The notes: a model not told the origin generated them from the letters alone. A DNA stretch of 5,005 bases from Chloroflexi bacterium UBA5177 (GCA_002413265.1 DHWR01000225.1:1588-6592), one strand, 5' to 3'. Positions 1 through 5,005 are shown, counted from the first letter of the stretch. Made by a program: numbers and translations.

Positions 1-21
1 CTCGATTCGCAGGCTCTCCAT
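1..21 (-). CDS. Start of an unidentified gene (partial, runs off the window)
   Basis: Only the first seven codons are present, reading MESLRIE. The ATG lies at 21-19 and is preceded, with 7 bases between, by a perfect AGGAGG ribosome binding site, the strongest in the window. That makes the start convincing although the product cannot be named. An in-frame GTG directly upstream (24-22) is an alternative start with shorter spacing. The gene begins 26 bases after the stop of the CBS-BON gene on the same strand, so it is probably the third member of the USP/CBS-BON operon. By analogy with DosR-type loci it could be another stress or redox protein, but seven residues do not allow a family call. 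Confidence 0.65.
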
Positions 22-28
22 CACAACT

Positions 29-34
29 CCTCCT
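29..34 (-). promoter_or_regulatory. Perfect Shine-Dalgarno of the leftmost gene
   Basis: On the minus strand the sequence AGGAGG is followed by AGTTGTG and then ATG, a 7-base spacer. It supports independent and strong translation of the partial gene at 1-21. The other genes in the window have weak, coupled or absent Shine-Dalgarno sequences. Confidence 0.75.
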
Positions 35-47
35 AAACCAAATCTGT

Positions 48-770
48 TCACAGCGGCCTGAATGATCTGCCAAACAGGGCTGCGGGCCCGGCCGTATCGT
101 CCCAGACGTACTTCAGGTGGTCGACAACGTCGACCACGCCGTCCAGCTCTCTCGTCAATCGGGTCAGAATTTCGGCATCACTCTTGCGATCCACCTCGCC
201 CGAGAGAGTGACGATGTCGGAACGAACCTCGACCCGGACATTCTCAGATGCGGACAACACAAGGGCTGATATGAGGCTGCGGTAGATCTCGTCTCGCAGC
301 TCGTCGTCAGTTCGAAGGAACACCTGCAGCAAGTTGCTGCGGCTGACGATGCCTGCGATATGGCCGCGCTGGTCGACAACCACGAGGCGCCGGACGTTCT
401 TCTTCTGCATTATTCGAGCGGCCTCGCTCAGGGGAGTGTTGGCGGCGACCGTGATCGCGGGGGAGGTCATGATCTCCGACGCGACAGTGCCGTCGGCCTT
501 CGCCCTCTCGTGGCGCAGCGTCTGACGGTGCAGAAAATCCCGTGCTGATTCGAGCTCGTGGCGGCGCTCCTTGAGTACCAGATCCGCCTCCGAAACGATC
601 CCGATTGGAATCCCCTGCTGGTCGACGATCGGTATCGCGCTGACCTTGTTCTCGTCAATGAGGCGGACCAGGACCTTGAACGGCGCCTCCGGACTGGCGA
701 CATGGACGTGAGTCGTCATGACGTCTGAAACTGTCCGATGCCGCGGCAGAGCGGACTTGGCCAGGCTCAA
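48..770 (-). CDS. CBS-pair and BON domain protein
   Basis: Predicted soluble regulatory protein of 240 residues. CBS pairs bind adenine nucleotides or similar ligands, and BON is a small domain often linked to phospholipid or ligand binding. Counting from the chosen start, CBS1 is at about 13-68 (TVSDVMTTHVHV to GIVSEADLV), CBS2 at about 95-151 (VASEIMTSPAITV to GIVSRSNLL) and BON at about 158-223 (LRDEIYRSL to VVDHLKYV). No signal peptide or membrane segment is visible. I chose the TTG at 770 because it overlaps the TGA of the upstream USP gene as TTGA, has a GGA 7 bases upstream, and keeps the conserved TVSDVM at the start of CBS1. The first internal ATG (719) would remove part of that strand. 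An ATG at 902 gives a longer frame, but its extra 44 residues lie inside the USP gene and look like no CBS protein. The gene is likely co-transcribed and translationally coupled with the USP gene. CBS proteins such as Hrp1 belong to the mycobacterial DosR regulon, which fits the box at 1675. The domain call is firm; the ligand is unknown. Confidence 0.9.
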   Translation of the reverse strand: MSLAKSALPRHRTVSDVMTTHVHVASPEAPFKVLVRLIDENKVSAIPIVDQQGIPIGIVSEADLVLKERRHELESARDFLHRQTLRHERAKADGTVASEIMTSPAITVAANTPLSEAARIMQKKNVRRLVVVDQRGHIAGIVSRSNLLQVFLRTDDELRDEIYRSLISALVLSASENVRVEVRSDIVTLSGEVDRKSDAEILTRLTRELDGVVDVVDHLKYVWDDTAGPAALFGRSFRPL

Positions 771-1645
771 TTCTTCATCCGCTCTGCAACGAGCACCGGA
801 CGCGGGGTCCCGTGCAGGAGACTGTGAGACACCGAGCCCAAAAGCAAGCTGCCGAGGTCGCCCATCCGGCTGGAGCCAACAACGATGATGTCGGCTTTCC
901 AACTCCGTGCTATCTCCGCAACTGATTGCGCGACCGGGCCGGTGTGAGTAACCACGCCTTGAGCCTTGATGCCGGAATCTTTGAGGATCTCGATGGCGCT
1001 GGCCATCGTGGCCTGGATCTCTTCAGAGGATTCGACGTATGCAAAGCCCTGGGCGCCAAATATGGTCTGGGCTACGTGGACGACCATCACCTCGGAGTGG
1101 GGCGCTTGCGCCGCGGCCACAGCGGCGCGAACACAAGGCGCCACGTCGCTCCCCCCTGCAATCGCAAGGAGCACCCTCCGCGGCTCGCTCATGTTTACGG
1201 CCAGCCGTTCCCGCACAACCAGCACTGGGCAATCGACGGCTGACAAGACCTGGTGACTGACGCTGTGCTTGAAGATCGATTGCCAGTCCGAGAGGCCGCG
1301 GGAGCCCAGGACAACCAGGTCGGCTTTGAAGTCTCGCGCAGCAAGGCCGATCGTCGCGGCGACCTGGTCGCTGTTCGCTTGGCAGATCCTCGCCTCTGCC
1401 GCCATACCGCCCTTCCGTAGGGAAGCGACCGTCTTGATGACCAGGCGCGCAGCTTCATCTCGACCCTCGACGTCCCACTGCCCGTCACGCTGATAGACCT
1501 CTAGGTTCCAGACATGTACGACGAGGACCTCGGCCGACAATGGGCTGCCCAGGGTGATCGTTGCCTCGACCGCTGCCTGTGCGTGCTCGCTACCGTCGGT
1601 GGCCAGAAGGATCCTTTTGAAGCCCTTTGTCGTGTTCATGAGCAC
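767..1645 (-). CDS. Tandem universal stress protein (two UspA domains)
   Basis: A cytoplasmic stress protein of 292 residues with two UspA folds, the usual arrangement and length of actinobacterial USPs linked to dormancy. Domain 1 spans about 10-146: it starts RILLATDGSEH with the nucleotide-binding Asp at D17 and ends CPVLVV. Domain 2 spans about 156-288, from RRVLLAIAGGSD to RPVLVAE. The family ATP motif is G-x2-G-x9-G-S/T. Domain 1 has G114, G117 and S128 but His127 in place of the third Gly. Domain 2 has G257, G270 and S271 but Arg260 in place of the second Gly, and the Asp equivalent to D17 is replaced by Ala. Nucleotide binding may therefore be weak or altered, especially in domain 2. 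The start is either GTG at 1645, with a GGA 5 bases upstream, or ATG at 1639. The stop overlaps the CBS-BON start. A DosR-like palindrome lies 30-36 bases upstream, so induction by a DevR-type regulator is plausible. Confidence 0.93.
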   Translation of the reverse strand: MLMNTTKGFKRILLATDGSEHAQAAVEATITLGSPLSAEVLVVHVWNLEVYQRDGQWDVEGRDEAARLVIKTVASLRKGGMAAEARICQANSDQVAATIGLAARDFKADLVVLGSRGLSDWQSIFKHSVSHQVLSAVDCPVLVVRERLAVNMSEPRRVLLAIAGGSDVAPCVRAAVAAAQAPHSEVMVVHVAQTIFGAQGFAYVESSEEIQATMASAIEILKDSGIKAQGVVTHTGPVAQSVAEIARSWKADIIVVGSSRMGDLGSLLLGSVSHSLLHGTPRPVLVAERMKN

Positions 1646-1674
1646 AGCGTTCCACGAGTTGCGCCGCCGCTATA

Positions 1675-1688
1675 GGGCCGATGGTCCC
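1675..1688. promoter_or_regulatory. DosR/DevR-like box in the divergent USP-kinase intergenic region
   Basis: The core is GGGCC-GATG-GTCCC; read from the USP side it is GGGAC-CATC-GGCCC. The mycobacterial DosR core is GGGAC-N4-GTCCC in an AT-flanked palindrome, so this matches nine of the ten arm bases with the correct 4-base spacer. It lies between a USP gene and a DevS-like kinase gene, where such a site is expected. Its centre (1681.5) is 42.5 bases from the USP ATG at 1639. If transcription started on that ATG, the box would sit at the usual activator position; a minimal -10 element AACGCT at 1651-1646 would allow this. The TATAGC at 1674-1669, directly beside the box, is an alternative -10. 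The kinase promoter is on the other side. No binding has been shown. Confidence 0.6.
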
Positions 1689-1707
1689 GTGATGCAAAGG
1701 ACACCCG

Positions 1708-1731
1708 GCCGGCGGCGCGAGGAGCGCCGGC
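1708..1731 (+). repeat. GC-rich inverted repeat in the leader of the sensor kinase gene
   Basis: GCCGGCG (1708-1714) and CGCCGGC (1725-1731) form a 7-bp inverted repeat around a 10-base loop. An alternative fold pairs CGGCGC (1713-1718) with GCGCCG (1724-1729) around the loop GAGGA. It lies where the -35 region of the proposed kinase promoter would be, which could make it an operator or explain the lack of a recognisable -35. It has no T-tract, so it is not a factor-independent terminator. In GC-rich DNA such repeats also arise by chance. Confidence 0.4.
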
Positions 1732-1736
1732 TGGCG

Positions 1737-1742
1737 TAGATT
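1737..1742 (+). promoter_or_regulatory. Candidate -10 element for a leaderless sensor kinase transcript
   Basis: TAGATT fits the TAnnnT pattern and ends 8 bases before the ATG at 1751, which would place the transcription start at or within a base or two of the start codon. No Shine-Dalgarno is present close to this ATG; the only purine-rich stretch, GAGGAG at 1719-1724, is 26 bases away. An in-frame stop at 1673 and the absence of other starts make 1751 the only possible start. Leaderless mRNAs are common in Actinomycetota. A single hexamer is weak evidence. Confidence 0.4.
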
Positions 1743-1750
1743 CGCCAACG

Positions 1751-3367
1751 ATGACCGATCGTCGCGACCCGAAGGACGCGCTCCTAGAGGCTGGGCTTAC
1801 CCTTGCATCCGAGCTCTCGCTGCCAATAGTGCTGCAGCGGATCGTCGACCTGGCGGTGGAAGTCACGGACGCCCGCTACGGTGCGCTCGGCGTGATCGGC
1901 ACGGGCGACGACCTGGTCGACTTCATCACCACCGGGATCTCCGCCAAGCAGAGACGGGCCATCGGGGCGCTGCCCCGAGGGCGAGGGGTTCTTGGGCTCT
2001 TGATACGAGAGCCACGACTGGTGCGCGTCAAAGACATTGGAAGCCATGCGGCGTCCGTCGGGTTTCCACCCAACCACCCACCCATGCACTCATTTCTGGG
2101 CGCGCCGGTGCAGGCGCTCGGCAAGGTCTACGGCAACGTTTACCTGGCCGAGAAGCGCGGCGCCCGGGAGTTCAGCCTCGAAGACGAGCGCTCGCTGCAC
2201 GTCCTCGCGACTCAGGCCGGGGTGGCAATTGCCAATGCTTCCCTCTACCAGAAAACCCTCCAGCGCGAACGATGGCTCGAAGCGCAACACGAGATCACCA
2301 CCAACATCCTCGAAGGGGCTGACGCGGGTGCGCTTTTGACCTCCGTCGCCGAGCACGCGCGCGATCTGGCCGGCGCTGACGCTGCGACGATTTTGACAAC
2401 TACCTCCACCCCCGGCCAGCTCGTTGTGGCGGCTGCGGTCGGCGCATATGCCCAGGATGTTCAAGGCAGGCCAGTCCCTGCTGCAAAGTCGATTTCCGGA
2501 GTGGTGATGGAGTCCGGCCAGCCGCTCCACACAGACGATGCGAGCATCCACAGCCGTGGGTACCAGCCGATCATCCGGCTCGGACACGTAGGCCCCGCCA
2601 TCTTCGTGCCGCTGCGGGTCGGCGGCCGCGCCACTGGCACGCTGATGGTCGCGAACACCAAGGGCGGGAGCCAGTTCAGCGAGAGCACGATCGCCTTGGT
2701 CGAGACGTTCGCAGACCAGGCGTCGGTGGCCATCGGATACGGGCGGGCGCAGGCTGAAGTGCGGCGCCTGGAGCTGATGGATGAGCGCGAACGCATAGCC
2801 AAGGAGCTCCACGACGGCATCATCCAGTCTCTCTTCGCGGTGGGCATGGGCCTGCAGAGCACCGCGCTGATGGTGGGCTCACCGGAGACAGCGGCTCGAA
2901 TAGAGGGTGCCGTGGGCGAGCTCGATCGGGTGATTCGAGACTTGCGGAACTACATCTTCGGGCTGCGGCCGGGCATCCTCGCAGACCGCCAGCTCGACCA
3001 AGCGCTCCGCGAGCTGGGTCAGGACATCCAAAAGCGATCCTCCTTTCCGGTCGAGGTCGAAGTCGACCGTGAGCTGGCCGCCGTCGTTTCTTCTCGCTCC
3101 CACCAGATCGTGCAATTGACTCGCGAGGCGCTGTCCAACGTCGCCCGCCACGCCCAGGCCAAGCACTCTGTGGTTCGCCTGGTGCGTATCGGAAAAACCG
3201 CGGTGCTGACGATCGAGGACGACGGGGTTGGGTTCGAAGTTGGTAGTGACCCGGCCGGTAATGGGCTGCGCAACATGCGCGAGCGCGCAGCAGCAATGGG
3301 TGGCGCACTGCGGGTTTCGAGCAAGGCCGGCAAAGGCACCAAGCTTCGATTGACCTTCCCGATCTGA
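1751..3367 (+). CDS. DevS/DosT-like GAF-GAF sensor histidine kinase
   Basis: Cytoplasmic two-component kinase of 538 residues, expected to sense a diatomic gas or redox state and phosphorylate a NarL-family regulator. GAF-A covers about 20-165, GAF-B about 190-330, HisKA_3 about 335-405 and HATPase about 445-538. The phosphoacceptor is H354 in RIAKELHDGIIQSLF. N463 marks the N box (REALSNVARHA), D490, G492 and G494 the G1 box, and G503/G505 the GNGLRNM loop. GAF-A contains GFPPNHPPMHSFLGAPV and then YGNVYLAEK. H109 and Y131 are 22 residues apart, the same as H149 (haem ligand) and Y171 (distal Tyr) of M. tuberculosis DevS as I recall them. H354 is offset from DevS H395 by nearly the same number (41 against 40), so the protein is essentially co-linear with DevS minus about 40 N-terminal residues. 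No transmembrane segment is seen. It diverges from the USP operon across a DosR-like box and precedes a truncated DevR-like gene. Haem binding is inferred, not shown. Confidence 0.93.
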   Translation: MTDRRDPKDALLEAGLTLASELSLPIVLQRIVDLAVEVTDARYGALGVIGTGDDLVDFITTGISAKQRRAIGALPRGRGVLGLLIREPRLVRVKDIGSHAASVGFPPNHPPMHSFLGAPVQALGKVYGNVYLAEKRGAREFSLEDERSLHVLATQAGVAIANASLYQKTLQRERWLEAQHEITTNILEGADAGALLTSVAEHARDLAGADAATILTTTSTPGQLVVAAAVGAYAQDVQGRPVPAAKSISGVVMESGQPLHTDDASIHSRGYQPIIRLGHVGPAIFVPLRVGGRATGTLMVANTKGGSQFSESTIALVETFADQASVAIGYGRAQAEVRRLELMDERERIAKELHDGIIQSLFAVGMGLQSTALMVGSPETAARIEGAVGELDRVIRDLRNYIFGLRPGILADRQLDQALRELGQDIQKRSSFPVEVEVDRELAAVVSSRSHQIVQLTREALSNVARHAQAKHSVVRLVRIGKTAVLTIEDDGVGFEVGSDPAGNGLRNMRERAAAMGGALRVSSKAGKGTKLRLTFPI

Positions 3368-3376
3368 CTCTGTGTA

Positions 3377-3390
3377 GGGCCGATCGGCCT
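3377..3390. promoter_or_regulatory. Second DosR-box-like palindrome between kinase and regulator genes
   Basis: The sequence GGGCC-GATC-GGCCT contains the perfect 12-bp palindrome GGCCGATCGGCC. Ten bases at its left (TAGGGCCGAT, 3375-3384) are identical to the left part of the DosR-like box at 1673-1682, and the 4-base spacing of the arms is the same. It lies 10 bases after the kinase stop and about 65 bases before the regulator ATG, so it may drive or autoregulate the regulator gene. Its right arm departs from the DosR consensus more than the first box does. It has no loop and no T-tract, so terminator function is unlikely. Confidence 0.4.
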
Positions 3391-3391
3391 T

Positions 3392-3405
3392 ATCCCGATG
3401 GGGAT
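3392..3405. repeat. Short inverted repeat next to the second palindrome
   Basis: ATCCC (3392-3396) and GGGAT (3401-3405) are separated by GATG, the same spacer as in the box at 1675, and the repeat begins 2 bases after the palindrome at 3377-3390. The arms are reversed relative to a DosR box (CCC outwards to GGG), so it is not a copy of that site. It could be part of a composite operator or a small hairpin of 5 bp with a 4-base loop. Function is unknown. Confidence 0.3.
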
Positions 3406-3441
3406 GGCGACCGTGTAGCACGAAGCTGGCGGATGCGACCA

Positions 3442-3456
3442 TTGGCCGATGGCCAA
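3442..3456 (+). repeat. Inverted repeat enclosing the start codon of the regulator gene
   Basis: TTGGCC (3442-3447) and GGCCAA (3451-3456) flank GAT, so the ATG at 3449 lies at the turn of a possible 6-bp hairpin. Such a structure could limit initiation, or the site could be bound as DNA. No good Shine-Dalgarno precedes the ATG; the nearest purine-rich stretch, GGCGGA, is about 15 bases upstream. Direct evidence is limited to the symmetry. Confidence 0.35.
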
Positions 3457-3751
3457 GGAACAGCTTCGAATTCTGCTCGTTGACGACCACGAAGTTGTCC
3501 GCGACGGCGTGAAGGCCCTGATCAATGGCAGCGACGGCCTCATCGTGGTGGCGGAGGCAGGATCGGTGCGCGAAGCCATCGATCAAGCGATGAGGACCAA
3601 GCCGGACGTCGTCGTAATGGACGTGCGCCTCGCCGACGGAAGTGGCATCGAAGCTACCCGCGAGATCCGGGCCCGTCTCGAGAAGACCCAGGTCTTGATG
3701 TTGACCTCATTCGCGGACGACGAAGCGCTTTTCGCGTCGATTCCAGGCTAA
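3449..3751 (+). CDS. Truncated DevR/NarL-type response regulator (receiver fragment, no HTH)
   Basis: The 100-residue product is the first four-fifths of a CheY-like receiver of the NarL/DevR type. It shows the acidic pair D12/D13 (LLVDDHEVVRDG), the phosphoacceptor D58 (VVVMDVRLADGSGIE) and T86 (MLTSFADDEA). DevR-type regulators are about 210-220 residues. Here TAA follows DEALFASIPG, so the last receiver strand with its conserved Lys and the whole LuxR-type helix-turn-helix are missing. The two other frames after the stop do not continue the family: neither gives the expected AGASGYxxK stretch or an HTH. A simple frameshift is therefore not the explanation. The gene follows the kinase by 81 bp and is surely its cognate regulator by descent. 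The sulfide:quinone oxidoreductase gene converges on it 23 bases later, so a deletion or rearrangement breakpoint probably lies near 3742-3752. It may be a pseudogene, or a receiver remnant that could at most act as a phosphate sink if it folds. Confidence 0.85.
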   Translation: MAKEQLRILLVDDHEVVRDGVKALINGSDGLIVVAEAGSVREAIDQAMRTKPDVVVMDVRLADGSGIEATREIRARLEKTQVLMLTSFADDEALFASIPG

Positions 3752-3774
3752 GACCGCCACGGACATCCGGCGGG

Positions 3775-4911
3775 TTAGGGAAGCCGCCCCAGCGGGACCG
3801 TGTGCCAGTAGGTCTTGTTGAACAGCGCCTTGGCCCAGTGCCAGCGGCGGGCAGGGGTGGGCGATACGGGCGGGTGGTCGTAGTCAAAGCTGATGGTGGT
3901 CGCTCGTCCTTGTCCGGTCTCGAGAAAGCACATGACCTTGCCGTCGTAGACATGCAAGGGTGGGGCCTCGCCTTTGGCAGCGGCCACGATTTCGGCGGCC
4001 ACCACGTTCGCTTCGTAGTGCGCCACAGACCCGCTCTTGGAGATGGGAATGCTGGTGGCATCCCCGATGGCCCAGATGTTGTCGAAGGCGGCGTGCTTGA
4101 GCGTGTTCTTGTCCACCGGGACCCAGCCGCGCTCGTCGCCCAGCCTGGAGTCTTCGATCACCTTCTGGCCGCGGTGCGGTGGCACCAAGACGAGCAGGTC
4201 GTACTCGACAGTCTCCCCTTCCATGGATGTGACCGTCTTGGCGATGGGATCCACTGATTCGACATTGAAAAAGCCGGTCAGCTCGATGTCTCGCTCGGCG
4301 AGGATGGGTTGAACAAGCTTTGAGGTCGCCTCGATGGTGAAGGCCCGATTGAGCGGAGACAGCAGCTTGACCTGGGTCTTCTCACGAATTCCCCGAGCCC
4401 TGAGGTAGTCGTCGAGAAGGAAGGCAAACTCCACCGGGGCGGGCGGGCACTTGTATGGAATGCCGGCCACGTCAATCACGATCGTTCCGCCCTCGAACCC
4501 TTCGAGAGATTTGTGCAGCCGGATCGCGCCCTCGAGCGTGTAGAAGTCGTGGGCGCCCATCGCGCCTGGCACCTCCGCCATCACCGTCCGGCTGCCAGTC
4601 GCGATCACCAGCTCGTCGTATCGAAGCGTGTGACCTGACTTCAGCACGACCTTCTTGGCGGCTGGGTCGACAAAGGTTGCGCAGTCGACGACGAGGTGGA
4701 TCTCACGGCGCAGCAGCCGGGCCTCCGCTCGCTTGAGCGCCGATGGCTTCTCCTGGCCGACGGCGACGTAGAGGAAGCCTGGCTGATAGACGTGAATCCC
4801 GGTGGAGTCAACCAGCGTGATTCGCACCTGCTCGCCAACTTCCTTGGCGACGAGGTTGGCCAGAAGGGTGCCTCCGACACCGCCTCCCAGAATCACGACG
4901 TCATTGCGCAT
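3775..4911 (-). CDS. Sulfide:quinone oxidoreductase-family flavoprotein
   Basis: FAD-dependent enzyme of the pyridine nucleotide-disulfide oxidoreductase superfamily, 378 residues, a normal length for SQR. SQR oxidises sulfide at the inner face of the membrane, passes electrons to quinone and releases sulfane sulfur. The N-terminal dinucleotide fold shows GGGVGG at 9-14 with D35 at the end of the second strand. ATGSRT at 104-109 and the FAD-binding AIGDAT around D284 follow. Three Cys match the SQR pattern: C77, C155 in IPYKCPPAPVEF, and C328 in VMCFLETG. The last two correspond to the redox cysteines that separate SQR from NDH-2, which lacks them. The aromatic, basic C-terminus (RRWHWAKALFNKTYWHTVP) suits peripheral membrane attachment. 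The ATG is 3 bases after the stop of a TusA-like gene, and GAGG within that gene's end serves as Shine-Dalgarno with 6-base spacing, so translation is coupled. Sulfide as the actual substrate is inferred from the cysteines and the neighbour. A related sulfur-linked flavoprotein cannot be excluded. Confidence 0.88.
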   Translation of the reverse strand: MRNDVVILGGGVGGTLLANLVAKEVGEQVRITLVDSTGIHVYQPGFLYVAVGQEKPSALKRAEARLLRREIHLVVDCATFVDPAAKKVVLKSGHTLRYDELVIATGSRTVMAEVPGAMGAHDFYTLEGAIRLHKSLEGFEGGTIVIDVAGIPYKCPPAPVEFAFLLDDYLRARGIREKTQVKLLSPLNRAFTIEATSKLVQPILAERDIELTGFFNVESVDPIAKTVTSMEGETVEYDLLVLVPPHRGQKVIEDSRLGDERGWVPVDKNTLKHAAFDNIWAIGDATSIPISKSGSVAHYEANVVAAEIVAAAKGEAPPLHVYDGKVMCFLETGQGRATTISFDYDHPPVSPTPARRWHWAKALFNKTYWHTVPLGRLP

Positions 4912-4914
4912 CGG

Positions 4915-5005
4915 TCACCTCGCCTTGCGCACGAAGAAGTGCACATAGCCGTCGTCCTGAACGACGTTGACCAGCTCGTGCCTTGCCTTGGCGACCCAGG
5001 CCGGG
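4915..5005 (-). CDS. TusA-family sulfur carrier protein (C-terminal fragment)
   Basis: The last 29 residues of a gene entering from the right edge, read as PAWVAKARHELV followed by a stretch ending DDGYVHFFVRKAR. The pattern Trp, then R-H-E-L, then a D/E-G-Y/V-x-F-x-x-R-K ending matches the C-terminal half of TusA/SirA-like proteins, which end in a helix and a final strand of this type. The N-terminal CPxP motif that would carry sulfur lies outside the window, so activity cannot be judged. The stop is 3 bases before the SQR start on the same strand. A carrier beside an SQR suggests transfer of the sulfane sulfur formed from sulfide. The family call rests on a short stretch. Confidence 0.6.
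   Translation of the reverse strand, partial: PAWVAKARHELVNVVQDDGYVHFFVRKAR
4918..4921 (-). promoter_or_regulatory. Shine-Dalgarno of the SQR gene inside the end of the upstream gene
   Basis: On the minus strand GAGG is followed by TGACCG and then the SQR ATG, a 6-base spacer. The TGA in that spacer is the stop of the TusA-like gene. This overlap of signals indicates one mRNA and coupled translation. Confidence 0.6.

Noticed and set aside
771..902. N-terminal extension of the CBS-BON protein from ATG 902
   Set aside because: It lies wholly inside the USP coding region in another frame, is rich in Arg/Ala/Pro, and has no CBS-family character.
2090..2812. Long 240-residue open frame antisense to the sensor kinase
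   Set aside because: It is a shadow of the high-GC kinase gene, with no recognisable domain; the plus-strand frame here encodes clear GAF domains.
3377..3405. Rho-independent terminator after the sensor kinase
   Set aside because: The palindrome has no loop, the second repeat is only 5 bp, and no T-tract follows either of them.
2879..3586. Antisense 235-residue open frame across the kinase end and regulator start
   Set aside because: It crosses two genes with clear motifs on the plus strand and shows no family features.
3752..3774. Bidirectional terminator between the convergent regulator and SQR genes
   Set aside because: Only 23 bases separate the stops, and they contain no convincing stem-loop and no T or A run.
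3740..3810. A frameshift that would restore the regulator's C-terminal half
   Set aside because: I translated the two other forward frames after ATT (3741). One reads QAKTATDIRRVREAA and the other SRLRPPRTSGG. Neither resembles the AGASGYxxK receiver end or a LuxR HTH, and the region soon becomes the SQR 3' end.
3802..4257. Plus-strand 151-residue open frame over the SQR gene
   Set aside because: The minus-strand frame has the FAD and cysteine motifs of SQR; this one is a compositional shadow.

Overview
The window is high-GC and gene-dense, with no RNA gene, CRISPR array or mobile element that I can see. The gene families point to a high-GC, soil- or sediment-type bacterium, most likely Actinomycetota or a similarly organised uncultured lineage such as Chloroflexota or Dormibacterota. 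This assignment is an inference from gene content, not from a marker gene.

Left block (1-1645, minus strand): a three-gene run reading right to left. A tandem universal stress protein comes first. It overlaps by 4 bases (TTGA) a protein with two CBS domains and a BON domain. About 26 bases further on is the first codon set of a third gene, which has a perfect AGGAGG ribosome binding site and leaves the window at base 1.

Centre (1646-3751): a roughly 105-bp divergent intergenic region holds a palindrome (GGGCC-N4-GTCCC, 1675-1688) that matches the core of the mycobacterial DosR/DevR box. Rightward from it lies a DevS/DosT-type sensor kinase (GAF-GAF-HisKA_3-HATPase). It conserves the His and Tyr at the positions of the DevS haem ligand and distal tyrosine. 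After an 81-bp gap containing a second, related palindrome comes a DevR-like response regulator. That gene stops after 100 residues, before the last receiver strand and without any DNA-binding domain.

Right block (3775-5005, minus strand): a sulfide:quinone oxidoreductase-type flavoprotein, preceded by the 3' end of a TusA-like sulfur carrier gene only 3 bases upstream. These look like a co-translated sulfur module. It converges on the truncated regulator with only 23 bases between the stop codons.

Working model (inference): this is a DosR-type redox or hypoxia locus. A haem-GAF kinase would phosphorylate a DevR-like regulator that acts on boxes in front of the USP/CBS-BON operon and possibly in front of the regulator itself. 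USP and CBS proteins are classic members of the mycobacterial DosR regulon. The local regulator has lost its output half, so a full-length DevR elsewhere in the genome would be needed, or the local one is a remnant or a phosphate sink. The truncation lies close to the junction with the sulfur module, which suggests a rearrangement there.
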